A DNA stretch of 64,000 nucleotides from Ornithoclostridium sp944380285. Its GTDB lineage: Bacteria > Bacillota > Clostridia > Christensenellales > UBA3700. The translations under genes were made by a program, and so were the position numbers. Location of the stretch: positions 1,426,001 through 1,490,000 of the forward strand of contig OZ006985.1 of assembly GCA_963931165.1 (NCBI GenBank), in the 5' to 3' direction. The notes under the pieces are model-generated. The model was given only the letters and a program-made list of their open reading frames with translations. It did not search any database and was not told where the DNA came from. How positions within the stretch are numbered: the first letter of the stretch is position 1; each line of letters starts with the position of its first letter. Below, piece after piece: positions 34,097 through 41,668 of the stretch.

Positions 34097-35242
34097 ATGA
34101 AGAGATTTTTGTGCGTGATGATGCTGCTGTTCGTCGCGGTCGCGGCGGTCGGCTATTTCGGCTTGCAACCCGAAGGAGAAGTTTGGGCTGCGACCGCTCT
34201 GTGCGACAGCGATCCGGGCGAAGCTCCCTGCGTGACGAGGGATTACGACGACGCAACATGCGAGACCACGGGCAAGTTGTTCGGCATTTTCGAACTCGAA
34301 CGCAAAGAGGCGCGCCCCGTCGTCGAACACAGCGTACTGCTGGGCGGAACTCCGCTTGGGATCTCGCTCAAACTCGACGGATTGATGATCACCGCAAAGA
34401 GCGGCGTCGTCACCGAGGACGGGACCGCGTCGCCTATGGACAACGTCGACGTCACTTTCGGAGACGTCTTGACAACGGTCAACGGCGTAAAGGTCGACAG
34501 CGCGGACAGCATCTCCGAGATCTTGGAGATGTCGGACGGAGAGGCGACTCTCGAGATCGCGCGCGGCGCACAAATGCGAACTTTCCGCGTTCAGGCGGTC
34601 AGGGACACGCTCACGTCAAAATATAAATTGGGATTGATGTTGCAAGAAAAGATAGACGGCATCGGCACTTTGACTTTTGTCGACCCGGCGACCGCGCGCT
34701 TCGGCTGTCTCGGACACCCGATCGCCGTATACGAAAACGTGCCCGTCGATTGCGTCTACGGCACTGCATATCCCGCGTATATCACGGGCGCGGTCAAGGG
34801 CAAGATCGGCAAGGCGGGGCAGCTCGAAGGCTCGTTCACCCGCGCGGACGGTCCCGTCGCCGTCATCGACACAAACAACAAGTTCGGCAATTTCGGCTAC
34901 TACACCGGCGACGCCGACGGCTTGACGGAGATCGCTGCCGCGTCGCGCGAAGAGGTCTCGCCCGGCAAAGCGCAGATCTATTCGACCGTCATCGGCAACG
35001 AACCCGAGTTATACGACATCGAAATCATAAAGGTGGAACGCCAAGACTCTCCCGACGACAAGAGCATGGTCATCCGTGTGACCGACAAAGATCTGCTCGC
35101 GCAGACAGGCGGGATAGTGCAGGGAATGAGCGGAAGCCCCATCATCCAAGACGGCAAACTCGTCGGAGCGGTCACGCATGTGTTCACGTCCGACCCGACA
35201 AAGGGCTTCGGCATCTTCATCGATTGGATGCTTATGCAATGA
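34097..35242 (+). CDS. spoIVB: SpoIVB peptidase (S55 family)
   Basis: 381 residues from ATG 34097 (a GTG nine codons earlier is possible). An N-terminal membrane anchor (MKRFLCVMMLLFVAVAAVG) leads to a PDZ-like domain (VTFGDVLTTVNGVKVDSADS) and the S55 serine-protease domain with LGHPIAVYENVPVD (His) and GMSGSPIIQDGKLVGAVTH (Ser). SpoIVB is secreted by the forespore and triggers pro-SigK processing. spo0A, which normally follows, is absent; purB converges instead. Confidence 0.94.
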   Translation: MKRFLCVMMLLFVAVAAVGYFGLQPEGEVWAATALCDSDPGEAPCVTRDYDDATCETTGKLFGIFELERKEARPVVEHSVLLGGTPLGISLKLDGLMITAKSGVVTEDGTASPMDNVDVTFGDVLTTVNGVKVDSADSISEILEMSDGEATLEIARGAQMRTFRVQAVRDTLTSKYKLGLMLQEKIDGIGTLTFVDPATARFGCLGHPIAVYENVPVDCVYGTAYPAYITGAVKGKIGKAGQLEGSFTRADGPVAVIDTNNKFGNFGYYTGDADGLTEIAAASREEVSPGKAQIYSTVIGNEPELYDIEIIKVERQDSPDDKSMVIRVTDKDLLAQTGGIVQGMSGSPIIQDGKLVGAVTHVFTSDPTKGFGIFIDWMLMQ

Positions 35243-35276
35243 AAAAGGGACCCCGAAGGGTCCCGAAATTTTTTCT
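35242..35276. terminator. Bidirectional terminator between spoIVB and purB
   Basis: GGGACCC-CGAA-GGGTCCC hairpin (35247-35264), with A5 on the left and T6 on the right. It can therefore end transcription from both convergent genes. Confidence 0.85.
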
Positions 35277-35281
35277 TGACA

Positions 35282-36715
35282 TCAAACGGACACGACGCCC
35301 TTTTGACCGAGCAGATCGGCGTGCTTTGCAAGTATCGGATCGATCTCCGCAGAGATGAACTCGACGACTTGCTGAGGCGCTCTGCCGACAAAGTTCTTGG
35401 CGTCGAGGACGCTGTCAAGCCTGTCTTTGACCGCTGCGAACATCGCGTCCGCCTTGATCAGTTCGATCAAATTGTTGTCCTTGCCCTCGACCTTGACGTT
35501 GCGCGACGCCTCCATCGACAGCACGCGTATGCGCTCATGCAATTCCTGACGATTGCCGCCCGCTTTGACACATTCCATCATGATGTTTTCGGTCGCCATG
35601 AAGGGGAGCTCGGCGTCGATGTGCTTTTTGATCACCTTGTCATAGACAACGAGATTTTCGGACACGTTCAGATAGATGTTGAGGATCGCGTCGACGGCGA
35701 GGAACGCCTGAGCGATCACTATTCGCTTGTTCGCGCTGTCGTCGAGCGTGCGCTCGAACCATTGCGTCGCCGCGGTGAACGCGCAATTGGTCGGCAACGA
35801 CAGAACATATCTCGCGATCGAACCGATGCGCTCGCTGCGCATGGGGTTGCGCTTGTAAGCCATCGCGGACGAGCCGATCTGAGTCTTTTCGAACGGCTCT
35901 TCGACCTCTTTCATGTGCTGCAAAAGCCTGATGTCGTTGGAGAAACGATAGCAGCTTTGCGCAATCTGCGACAGCACGCAAAGCACGTTGTAGTCGAACT
36001 TGCGCGGATAGGTCTGTCCGGTCACGCCGTAGAAGGACGAATAGCCCATCTTGGAGACGACCTTGCGCTCCAACTCCTTGACCTTTTCGCCGTCGCCCTC
36101 GAACAGATCGAGGAAGCTCGCCTGCGTGCCCGTCGTGCCCTTGACGCCGCGCAATTTTACGCTGTTTTTGAGATTGATCAGCGAGACGTAGTCCATCTCC
36201 AGATCTTCGAGCCAAAGCGTCGCACGTTTGCCAACGGTCGTCAGCTGCGCGGGTTGAAGGTGAGTGAAGCCCAGCGTCGGCAGATCTTTGTATTTGAGCG
36301 CGAATGCCTTCAACTTGTCCATCACGTTGACCAGCTTTGCCAGCACGAGATCGAGCGCGCGGTCAATGACGATCACCTCCGCATTGTCGGTCACAAAGCA
36401 CGACGTCGCGCCGAGATGAATGATCGGCATCGCCTTGGGCGCCAATTTGCCGAACGCCTTGACGTGCGCCATGACGTCGTGACGCACCTCTTTCTCGAAC
36501 TTCGCGGCGTCTTCGTAGTTGATGTCGTCCTTGAACTTTTTCATCTCGGCGATCTGTTCGTCGGTGATGTTCAGTCCGAGCTCTTTTTCCGATTCGGCAA
36601 GCGCGATCCACAGCCGTCTCCAAAGACGGAACTTCGCGTCGTCCGAAAAGTTTGCCGCCATCTCTTTGCCGGCGTATCTTGTGATCAGGGGATTGACGTA
36701 AATATCGGTCTGCAT
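35282..36715 (-). CDS. purB: Adenylosuccinate lyase
   Basis: 477 residues of the fumarase/aspartase superfamily, acting twice in purine synthesis. The family signature is SSAMAYKRNPMRSERIGS (about 294-311). HLGATSCFVTDNAE and GFTHLQPAQLTTVGKRA carry the other catalytic contributions. The gene reads on the minus strand towards spoIVB and shares its terminator. ATG at 36715 follows CGGAGATA. It is a single-gene unit. Confidence 0.96.
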   Translation of the reverse strand: MQTDIYVNPLITRYAGKEMAANFSDDAKFRLWRRLWIALAESEKELGLNITDEQIAEMKKFKDDINYEDAAKFEKEVRHDVMAHVKAFGKLAPKAMPIIHLGATSCFVTDNAEVIVIDRALDLVLAKLVNVMDKLKAFALKYKDLPTLGFTHLQPAQLTTVGKRATLWLEDLEMDYVSLINLKNSVKLRGVKGTTGTQASFLDLFEGDGEKVKELERKVVSKMGYSSFYGVTGQTYPRKFDYNVLCVLSQIAQSCYRFSNDIRLLQHMKEVEEPFEKTQIGSSAMAYKRNPMRSERIGSIARYVLSLPTNCAFTAATQWFERTLDDSANKRIVIAQAFLAVDAILNIYLNVSENLVVYDKVIKKHIDAELPFMATENIMMECVKAGGNRQELHERIRVLSMEASRNVKVEGKDNNLIELIKADAMFAAVKDRLDSVLDAKNFVGRAPQQVVEFISAEIDPILAKHADLLGQKGVVSV

Positions 36716-36741
36716 AGTTATCTCCGTGTTTTGATAGAATC

Positions 36742-36770
36742 ATTATACAATATTTCGCTGCGAAACTCTA
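36742..36770 (-). promoter_or_regulatory. Promoter of purB
   Basis: On the minus strand a perfect TATAAT (36742-36747) is preceded after 17 bases by TAGAGT, a weak -35 box. Confidence 0.5.
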
Positions 36771-36838
36771 CTGTTTTGAGCGTTGTTTGAGCAATTTGAC
36801 GACGGCGGATCTATTTTGAGGAAAACCGATAAAATCAT

Positions 36839-36867
36839 TTGACTTTTGATCGTACGCATAGTAAAAT
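36839..36867 (+). promoter_or_regulatory. Promoter of the tRNA-Trp gene
   Basis: TTGACT (36839-36844), a 17-base spacer and TAAAAT (36862-36867), 13 bases before the mature tRNA 5' end. Confidence 0.65.
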
Positions 36868-36880
36868 AAATGGGCAATTT

Positions 36881-36955
36881 AGGGGAGTGGCTCAACGGTA
36901 GAGTAGTGGTCTCCAAAACCATTGGTTGCGTGTTCGAATCGCGTCTCCCCTGCCA
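36881..36955 (+). tRNA. trnW: tRNA-Trp (anticodon CCA)
   Basis: A 75-base tRNA with encoded CCA end. The acceptor AGGGGAG pairs with CTCCCCT. The D-stem is GCTC/GAGT (one G-U), the anticodon stem GTGGT/ACCAT with loop CTCCAAA and anticodon CCA. The T-stem GCGTG/CGCGT encloses TTCGAAT; the discriminator base is G. It has its own promoter. Unusually, the whole T-arm 3' side, acceptor 3' strand and CCA are one arm of a perfect 33-bp inverted repeat with the downstream DNA. Confidence 0.95.
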
Positions 36956-37007
36956 CAAAAAAAGAACGGGTCCACCGTTCTTTTTTTGTGGCAGGGGAGA
37001 CGCGATT
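36937..37007. repeat. Perfect 33-bp inverted repeat spanning the tRNA-Trp 3' end and its terminator
   Basis: Bases 36937-36969 and 36975-37007 are exact reverse complements around the 5-base loop GTCCA. The inner 13 bp (A7GAACGG / CCGTTCT7) form a classical terminator. The outer 20 bp duplicate, in inverted orientation, the T-loop/T-stem 3' strand, acceptor 3' strand and CCA of the tRNA. Confidence 0.9.
36957..36987. terminator. Intrinsic terminator of tRNA-Trp (bidirectional)
   Basis: AAAAAAAGAACGG and CCGTTCTTTTTTT pair around GTCCA just after the CCA end. The T7 on the right serves the plus strand and the A7 on the left the minus strand. Confidence 0.85.
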
Positions 37008-37150
37008 GCATTCGCAAGTTTTTGCGAATGCAAAAGTTGCGTGTGACGCTCGCATTTGTTACAGCTCGCGACCTGCATCGATCAAACCCTCTTGATTCTT
37101 CTCGCTCGCTATTCCGTCGTTCGCTTCGCTCACTCCTTACGAATCGCGTC
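36975..37150. repeat. tRNA-associated repeat unit, copy 1
   Basis: A roughly 175-base unit. It starts with the terminator arm CCGTTCT7 and an inverted tRNA-Trp 3'-end copy (GTGGCAGGGGAGACGCGATT), then a hairpin (GCATTCGCAA / TTGCGAATGC). A conserved central block follows, and the unit ends in CGAATCGCGTC, the same bases as the tRNA T-arm. GACGCGATT near the start and AATCGCGTC at the end are terminal inverted repeats. Copy 2 differs at about five positions. Confidence 0.8.
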
Positions 37151-37177
37151 TTGTCCTACGACAGCAAAGCGGGTCGT

Positions 37178-37353
37178 CCGTTCTTTTTTTGTGGCAGGGG
37201 AAACGCGATTGCATTCGCAAGTTTTTGCGAATGCAAAAGTTGCGTGTGACGCTCGCATTTGTTACAGCTCGCGACCTGCATCGACCAAAGCCTTTTGATA
37301 CTTCTCGCTCGCTATTCCGTCGTTCGCTTCGCTCACTCCTTACGAATCGCGTG
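37178..37353. repeat. tRNA-associated repeat unit, copy 2
   Basis: This copy is nearly identical to copy 1, displaced by 203 bases and separated from it by a unique 28-base spacer. It has the same terminator arm, inverted tRNA-end mimic (here GGGGAAACGCGATT), hairpin, central block and CGAATCGCGT end. Confidence 0.8.
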
Positions 37354-37369
37354 ACCAATGCGCGAAAAT

Positions 37370-37397
37370 GAGAGCAACACGATTGCTCTCGTTTTTT
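37370..37397 (+). terminator. Intrinsic terminator within the repeat array
   Basis: GAGAGCAA-CACGA-TTGCTCTC stem-loop followed by G and six T. It takes the place that the CCGTTCT7 arm has in copies 1 and 2, with a different stem sequence. Confidence 0.75.
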
Positions 37398-37535
37398 ATT
37401 GCGACAGGGGGAGACACGATTCGAAATATGCAAGTTTGCATATAATGCAAGTTGCGTGCGACGCTCGCATTTGTTACAGCTCGCGACCTGCATCGACCAA
37501 AGCCTCTTGATACTTCTCGCTCGTCGTTGCAGGTT
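37383..37535. repeat. tRNA-associated repeat unit, copy 3 (diverged, truncated)
   Basis: This copy starts with T-rich DNA and GCGACAGGGGGAGACACGATTCG, a diverged inverted tRNA 3' end. Its hairpin has a different sequence (ATATGCAA / TTTGCATAT) at the same place as in copies 1 and 2. The central block from GTTGCGTGCGACGCTCG to the CTTCTCGCTCG region is well conserved. The right end after about 37530 is lost. Confidence 0.7.
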
Positions 37536-37557
37536 CTTGACAAATTATTGAAATAAG

Positions 37558-37587
37558 TTGTCTTTTGTGTATTTTGTTTGGTATAAT
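37558..37587 (+). promoter_or_regulatory. Promoter of the HipA-like kinase gene
   Basis: TTGTCT (37558-37563), an 18-base spacer and a perfect TATAAT (37582-37587). It starts directly after the repeat array. The ATG is 48 bases further on, behind AGAGGGA. Confidence 0.55.
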
Positions 37588-37635
37588 CGAAGTAAAGAGC
37601 GGTCGACCGTGCATACGCGATCGCAAGAGGGAAAT

Positions 37636-38763
37636 ATGGCATATATTCTTAAACAATTCGACAAGCCTTTGATGCGTTTTGAAATGGAGCGAGATATTGA
37701 CGGAGTGTTCGTACGCGATCTTGAGTTGACAGAGGGCGCGTCCGGTCTTTTGCCGTTGGATATGGAGTGTTCCGAACAGGGCGTTGCGAAGTGGCTAAAG
37801 CGTCGAACAATTCCTTCAAATCGCGCCTATGTTCAAAATTTTCTTTCAAAGCTCGGTCTAAACGAAAAAGATACCAAGGGCATCATAGACTTTTGCAAAG
37901 GACTTTCCCTCAACGATTGCTATTGGGTCGTAGACGAACGATTTGACGGCAAATTTGCCGATTACAATCTTTTTGACAACAGGTTCAGCAACACATTGTC
38001 CCTCATCGCATTTACCGGATACGGCAGTAATATACGTTCTGCGTTGAGATCTTCGCCGGAATTCACCACCGGAGGTATGCTCGCAAAGTGTTGGCGCAGA
38101 GTAGACGGCAAAATATTGTTGTTCAAATCAGGCACGGAAGGTTTCGCAAACTCGGGGAACGAGCCCTATTGCGAATACTATGCCGCACAGGTCGCGGAAT
38201 GCATGAACATTGACGCTGTCAAATACAATCTTTCCAAATGGAAGGGAAGACTTTGTTCTACTTGCGAGATCTTTACAAACAAGAATTTGTCGTATATTTC
38301 TGCCGGCAGTTTTGTCAAGGGAAATATTGACGACGTAGCAAAGTATTATCGTGAACTCGGAGACGAATATTATCAAAGTTTTGCGGATATGATCGTCTTT
38401 GACGCCGTCGTTTTGAACACGGATCGTCACCTCGGGAACTTTGGGTTGTTGATCGACAACGACAGCAACCACATATGCGCACCTGCGCCTCTGTTCGATC
38501 ACGGGCTTTCGTTGCTCACATACGCAATGGAAGACGACCTTTCGTCGTGGGAGAGCTATGCGGCTACTCGTACGCCTGCGGCATATGCGGATTTTTTACA
38601 ATACGCCGTCGCAGTCGCAGGTCAAGCGCAAAAAGAAAAGCTGCGCCGATTGTTCGATTTCGAATTCAAAAAGCATGCGCGCTACAATTGGTCGGACAGC
38701 AGGCTCAAAGTCGTCAAAACCTGTATTTTGCGTCAAGCAGAAAAACTCCTTGAACGTCTCTGA
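37636..38763 (+). CDS. HipA-like serine/threonine kinase, orphan
   Basis: 375 residues. The C-terminal half carries HipA-type kinase motifs: a nucleotide-binding region with GGMLAKCWRRVDGKILLFK, the catalytic loop VLNTDRHLGNFGLLIDND (about 259-276) and the metal-binding APLFDHGLSLL. The N-terminal 120 residues (LSLNDCYWV near the end) are not the HipB-interacting HipA domain I recognise, and no antitoxin-like helix-turn-helix gene is adjacent. Codon use is more AT-rich than in the core genes. Its place right behind tRNA-associated repeats suggests horizontal gain. It could be a toxin, a phage-response kinase or a regulator. Confidence 0.7.
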   Translation: MAYILKQFDKPLMRFEMERDIDGVFVRDLELTEGASGLLPLDMECSEQGVAKWLKRRTIPSNRAYVQNFLSKLGLNEKDTKGIIDFCKGLSLNDCYWVVDERFDGKFADYNLFDNRFSNTLSLIAFTGYGSNIRSALRSSPEFTTGGMLAKCWRRVDGKILLFKSGTEGFANSGNEPYCEYYAAQVAECMNIDAVKYNLSKWKGRLCSTCEIFTNKNLSYISAGSFVKGNIDDVAKYYRELGDEYYQSFADMIVFDAVVLNTDRHLGNFGLLIDNDSNHICAPAPLFDHGLSLLTYAMEDDLSSWESYAATRTPAAYADFLQYAVAVAGQAQKEKLRRLFDFEFKKHARYNWSDSRLKVVKTCILRQAEKLLERL

Positions 38764-38837
38764 TTTTTTTATAAAAAATTTTGAAGAACTTTGAAATATT
38801 CCGCACTCCTCATTCGATTATAAAGTAGGAGCACTTG

Positions 38838-39305
38838 ATGGAAGAAGATACAGTCAACACAGCCGAGCTACTCGTCGATAAATATGCCGACACGCTGTTC
38901 AGAATCGCGATCCAAAACACCGGCGTAACGCAAGAAGCGGAGGACATCGTTCAAGATGTCTTTTTGGCGATGCTCAAAAATCTCCCTTTCGAGAGCGAGG
39001 AACACGCGAAGCGTTGGCTGATCAGAGTGACCGTCAACAAGTGCCGCGACTATTTGAGGGCGTCGAGAAGGAAAAATCTGCCACTCGAAGAGAATATCGC
39101 CGGTACATATTGCCATCAAGACTCGTACGTTTTGCAGCAATTGCAAAAGTTGCAGCCTCTCGACAGGACGATCGTCTATCTGTTCTATTTCGAGGGCTAC
39201 AACGCAAAAGAGATCGCAATAATGGTAGGGAAAACTCGCAACGCCGTAGCGATCCGCCTGATGAGGGCGAGAGAGGCGTTGAAAGAATTGTTAGAGGAGG
39301 AGTGA
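38838..39305 (+). CDS. ECF-type RNA polymerase sigma factor
   Basis: 155 residues with region 2 (LVDKYADTLFRIAIQNTG, EAEDIVQDVFLAMLKN, then HAKRWLIRVTVNKCRDYLRA) and region 4 (LDRTIVYLFYFEGYNAKEIA, RNAVAIRLMRAREALKELL). I use ATG 38838 behind TAGGAG, not the TTG one codon earlier. The next gene starts 2 bases after the stop and encodes a membrane-anchored protein, the usual arrangement of a sigma/anti-sigma pair. The target genes are unknown. Confidence 0.92.
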   Translation: MEEDTVNTAELLVDKYADTLFRIAIQNTGVTQEAEDIVQDVFLAMLKNLPFESEEHAKRWLIRVTVNKCRDYLRASRRKNLPLEENIAGTYCHQDSYVLQQLQKLQPLDRTIVYLFYFEGYNAKEIAIMVGKTRNAVAIRLMRAREALKELLEEE

Positions 39306-39307
39306 CG

Positions 39308-41548
39308 ATGGACGAAAACAAATACCGCGAAGAGATGTCAAAAGTGCAGATGTCCGAACAAAAGAAGTCGGAGATCAAGCGCAATATTTACTTTTCGAGC
39401 CGCAAAGAAAAAGCCGCCGTGCGCGCTCCGCGCAAAAAAATGTCTCGCGGCAAGAAGGCGGCGATTGCCGTCACGCTTTCTGTTTTTGTAGTCGTTGCGA
39501 TCGGCGTAGGACTGCTGTCGCCAAATCTCTTTGATTTATTCGATATAAATTCGCCGATGTCGGCTCAAGAACACGCATATATTTCCAATAGGGTTGAGAA
39601 CGCGCAATATCTGCCCAACACCGAGATTTTGGCGGGGATCACGGGTGAGACTTCGTCAGAACTTTCGCTGGCGAGCCAAGATCATGACTATGGCGAACAT
39701 CCCGACGCCGATTCGGCATACCATGAAGCGTATATCGTTGACGATGATGTTTTGAATTTCGATTTGGACGGATATAACGCCCTCAACGATCAGCTCGCAT
39801 TCATCAGCTCGACATCGTACCTCAGTGATACCGACATTTATGAGATCAAAAATCAAATCGAGGTCGTCATGACAATCATTCCTGGGTACGATCAATGGTT
39901 TATGTTTGATCTGGATCTTACAAGAAATTATAAACCATACAACGAGTTGACACATTCTTACTATAGACTGTCATACGATGAAGAATCGTCGTATATCCAC
40001 ATGCAAATGCTGTCCGGATTTTCGACGTCGGATATTTATTCAAAAAAACTAAATATGTTGATCAGCGGAAGCTCGGCTTTCACCAATATCAGAAACTTCT
40101 TCGACGTAAAATACTATTACAATGAAGAGGGCAAAGAGGTGGTCGACTGCACTGTGATAACATATCTCAAGCTCGGGATGACCTACTATCCTCTCATGTA
40201 TCAGCGCATGACGAATGTCAAAGACACTTCACTGACAAAGTATGCTGTCTGTTATATGGATGATTACGAGTTGGTCGATACGGTCAAGCTACAAGAATCT
40301 AACAATGCGTACGGTTCAGACAGTGCATATGATACCGACGCGGTCTATCCTCGCGGGATCAAGCATTTGTATATCCAGCTCAATTACGACTCGGCGGATA
40401 ATATAACTTTGTTGAAATCCGAACATTCGGTGGGCGACATTCATAACGGCGACCCGGACCTCACATCTCTTACTTTTTATCAAAAAAGCGTCGATGAACT
40501 AAACTATATCAATATGGGCTGGGACAACTCCGGTAAACGTGACTCTTGGTCTCTTCATCCATACAACGATCTGAATTATGATTATGAGATCGAGCGTGAA
40601 GATATATTTGATACGTTCACCAAAGTCATGCCGCTTAGAAAATCATATTGTTGCGATGATTGTCTGCGAAACCGCATTTCCGCGGATGGGGTGTTTGTCG
40701 ATTGCAAACACGTCGGATTTATTTATGACGAGACTTATCGCAATGACAACATCGTCGCTGCCAACGATCCTAACAACGGTATGTTCAAAGATATCGACTT
40801 GGCGTATGCTTCGATCGGTGACACCTACAACAGATTTGCAGACGCACTTGCGTCAGAGACAAATTACGCTCTGACCGAACACGAAAAGTTCTCATTTGAA
40901 AATTCGGTAAACGAATTTATCTACGCGATAGCCGGGGAGATGTATGACGAAGCGCTCGAATTCGATTACCGCAAGCTTGAATACGACACCAATTATTGGA
41001 ACAGGACATGGGTAAAGCTGCCGAATGCGATCAATATTTTGCGCGAGCATTATCTCGTCATAGACGATCTCGAGAACACTACAACGTACTCTCCCGATCT
41101 CGTCGAATACAGCGCAAGCGGCATCGTCGACGGCACACCGTACGATCCCGACAAGCAATATTACGTTTCGCTTGCCGCGGTCGATCACATGGACATTGAA
41201 GAGTATGTCATTCTCGATTCCGCTCCGGTAGATCCGTCCACGCGAACCTTTGTGCTGAACGGCGCGATCGCATCGCAAGATATCATGACGGCGATTATAG
41301 ACGCTTTCGGTCCAAGTTTGAAAAAAGATGACGTCTATGAAATTTGCTTGCTTGTAACAGAGCCGGATGAAGACGGCAATTTGATCTCGTGCGGAACAGT
41401 TCAAAATTTGCTAGTTTCAAATCCACCCGACTTCAGTTTGTATATCGGCGAGACGCATCACTTGAAGATGGACGACGGCAGTTATTACGGCTACTATATG
41501 AGTGTTTCGACATTCAGCGATATCGGCATAGTGATCACAAGAGCATAG
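39308..41548 (+). CDS. Large single-pass membrane protein, probable anti-sigma partner with unknown extracytoplasmic domain
   Basis: 746 residues. The first 45 are charged and cytoplasmic-like (EEMSKVQMSEQKKSEIKRNI). One membrane segment lies at about residues 50-70 (AAIAVTLSVFVVVAIGVGLL). The remaining 670 residues are presumably outside, rich in Asp, Tyr, Asn and Ser, with no domain I can name. ATG 39308 is 2 bases after the sigma gene. The N-terminal part would bind the sigma factor; the sensor would be the outer domain. Base composition is AT-richer than the flanks. Confidence 0.65.
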   Translation: MDENKYREEMSKVQMSEQKKSEIKRNIYFSSRKEKAAVRAPRKKMSRGKKAAIAVTLSVFVVVAIGVGLLSPNLFDLFDINSPMSAQEHAYISNRVENAQYLPNTEILAGITGETSSELSLASQDHDYGEHPDADSAYHEAYIVDDDVLNFDLDGYNALNDQLAFISSTSYLSDTDIYEIKNQIEVVMTIIPGYDQWFMFDLDLTRNYKPYNELTHSYYRLSYDEESSYIHMQMLSGFSTSDIYSKKLNMLISGSSAFTNIRNFFDVKYYYNEEGKEVVDCTVITYLKLGMTYYPLMYQRMTNVKDTSLTKYAVCYMDDYELVDTVKLQESNNAYGSDSAYDTDAVYPRGIKHLYIQLNYDSADNITLLKSEHSVGDIHNGDPDLTSLTFYQKSVDELNYINMGWDNSGKRDSWSLHPYNDLNYDYEIEREDIFDTFTKVMPLRKSYCCDDCLRNRISADGVFVDCKHVGFIYDETYRNDNIVAANDPNNGMFKDIDLAYASIGDTYNRFADALASETNYALTEHEKFSFENSVNEFIYAIAGEMYDEALEFDYRKLEYDTNYWNRTWVKLPNAINILREHYLVIDDLENTTTYSPDLVEYSASGIVDGTPYDPDKQYYVSLAAVDHMDIEEYVILDSAPVDPSTRTFVLNGAIASQDIMTAIIDAFGPSLKKDDVYEICLLVTEPDEDGNLISCGTVQNLLVSNPPDFSLYIGETHHLKMDDGSYYGYYMSVSTFSDIGIVITRA

Positions 41549-41565
41549 TCTATATTTAGAGGGGT

Positions 41566-41609
41566 AAAAGCGCGGTCGTCGAAGCAAAAGCGGCGGCTGC
41601 GCTTTTGTC
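41566..41609 (+). terminator. Hairpin after the sigma/anti-sigma operon
   Basis: AAAAGCGCGGTCG and CGGCTGCGCTTTT pair over 13 bp (two G-U pairs) around a 15-base loop. The T-run is short, so termination efficiency is uncertain. Confidence 0.5.
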
Positions 41610-41622
41610 TTGGCGATATCCG

Positions 41623-41651
41623 TTGCCAAACATCGCACGGTGTGATACAAT
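41623..41651 (+). promoter_or_regulatory. Promoter of proC-rnhA
   Basis: TTGCCA (41623-41628), a 17-base spacer and TACAAT (41646-41651), 17 bases before the proC ATG with GAGGTAG between. Confidence 0.6.
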
Positions 41652-41668
41652 AGTCGGCGAGGTAGTTT

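Noticed and set aside
35276..36790. 504-codon plus-strand open frame opposite purB
   Set aside because: It is antisense to a complete adenylosuccinate lyase and has no family signal of its own.
36743..37078. Minus-strand open frame with WQGRRDSNTQPMVLETTT across the tRNA
   Set aside because: This is the antisense translation of the tRNA-Trp gene, a well-known source of false proteins; there is no ribosome site or domain.
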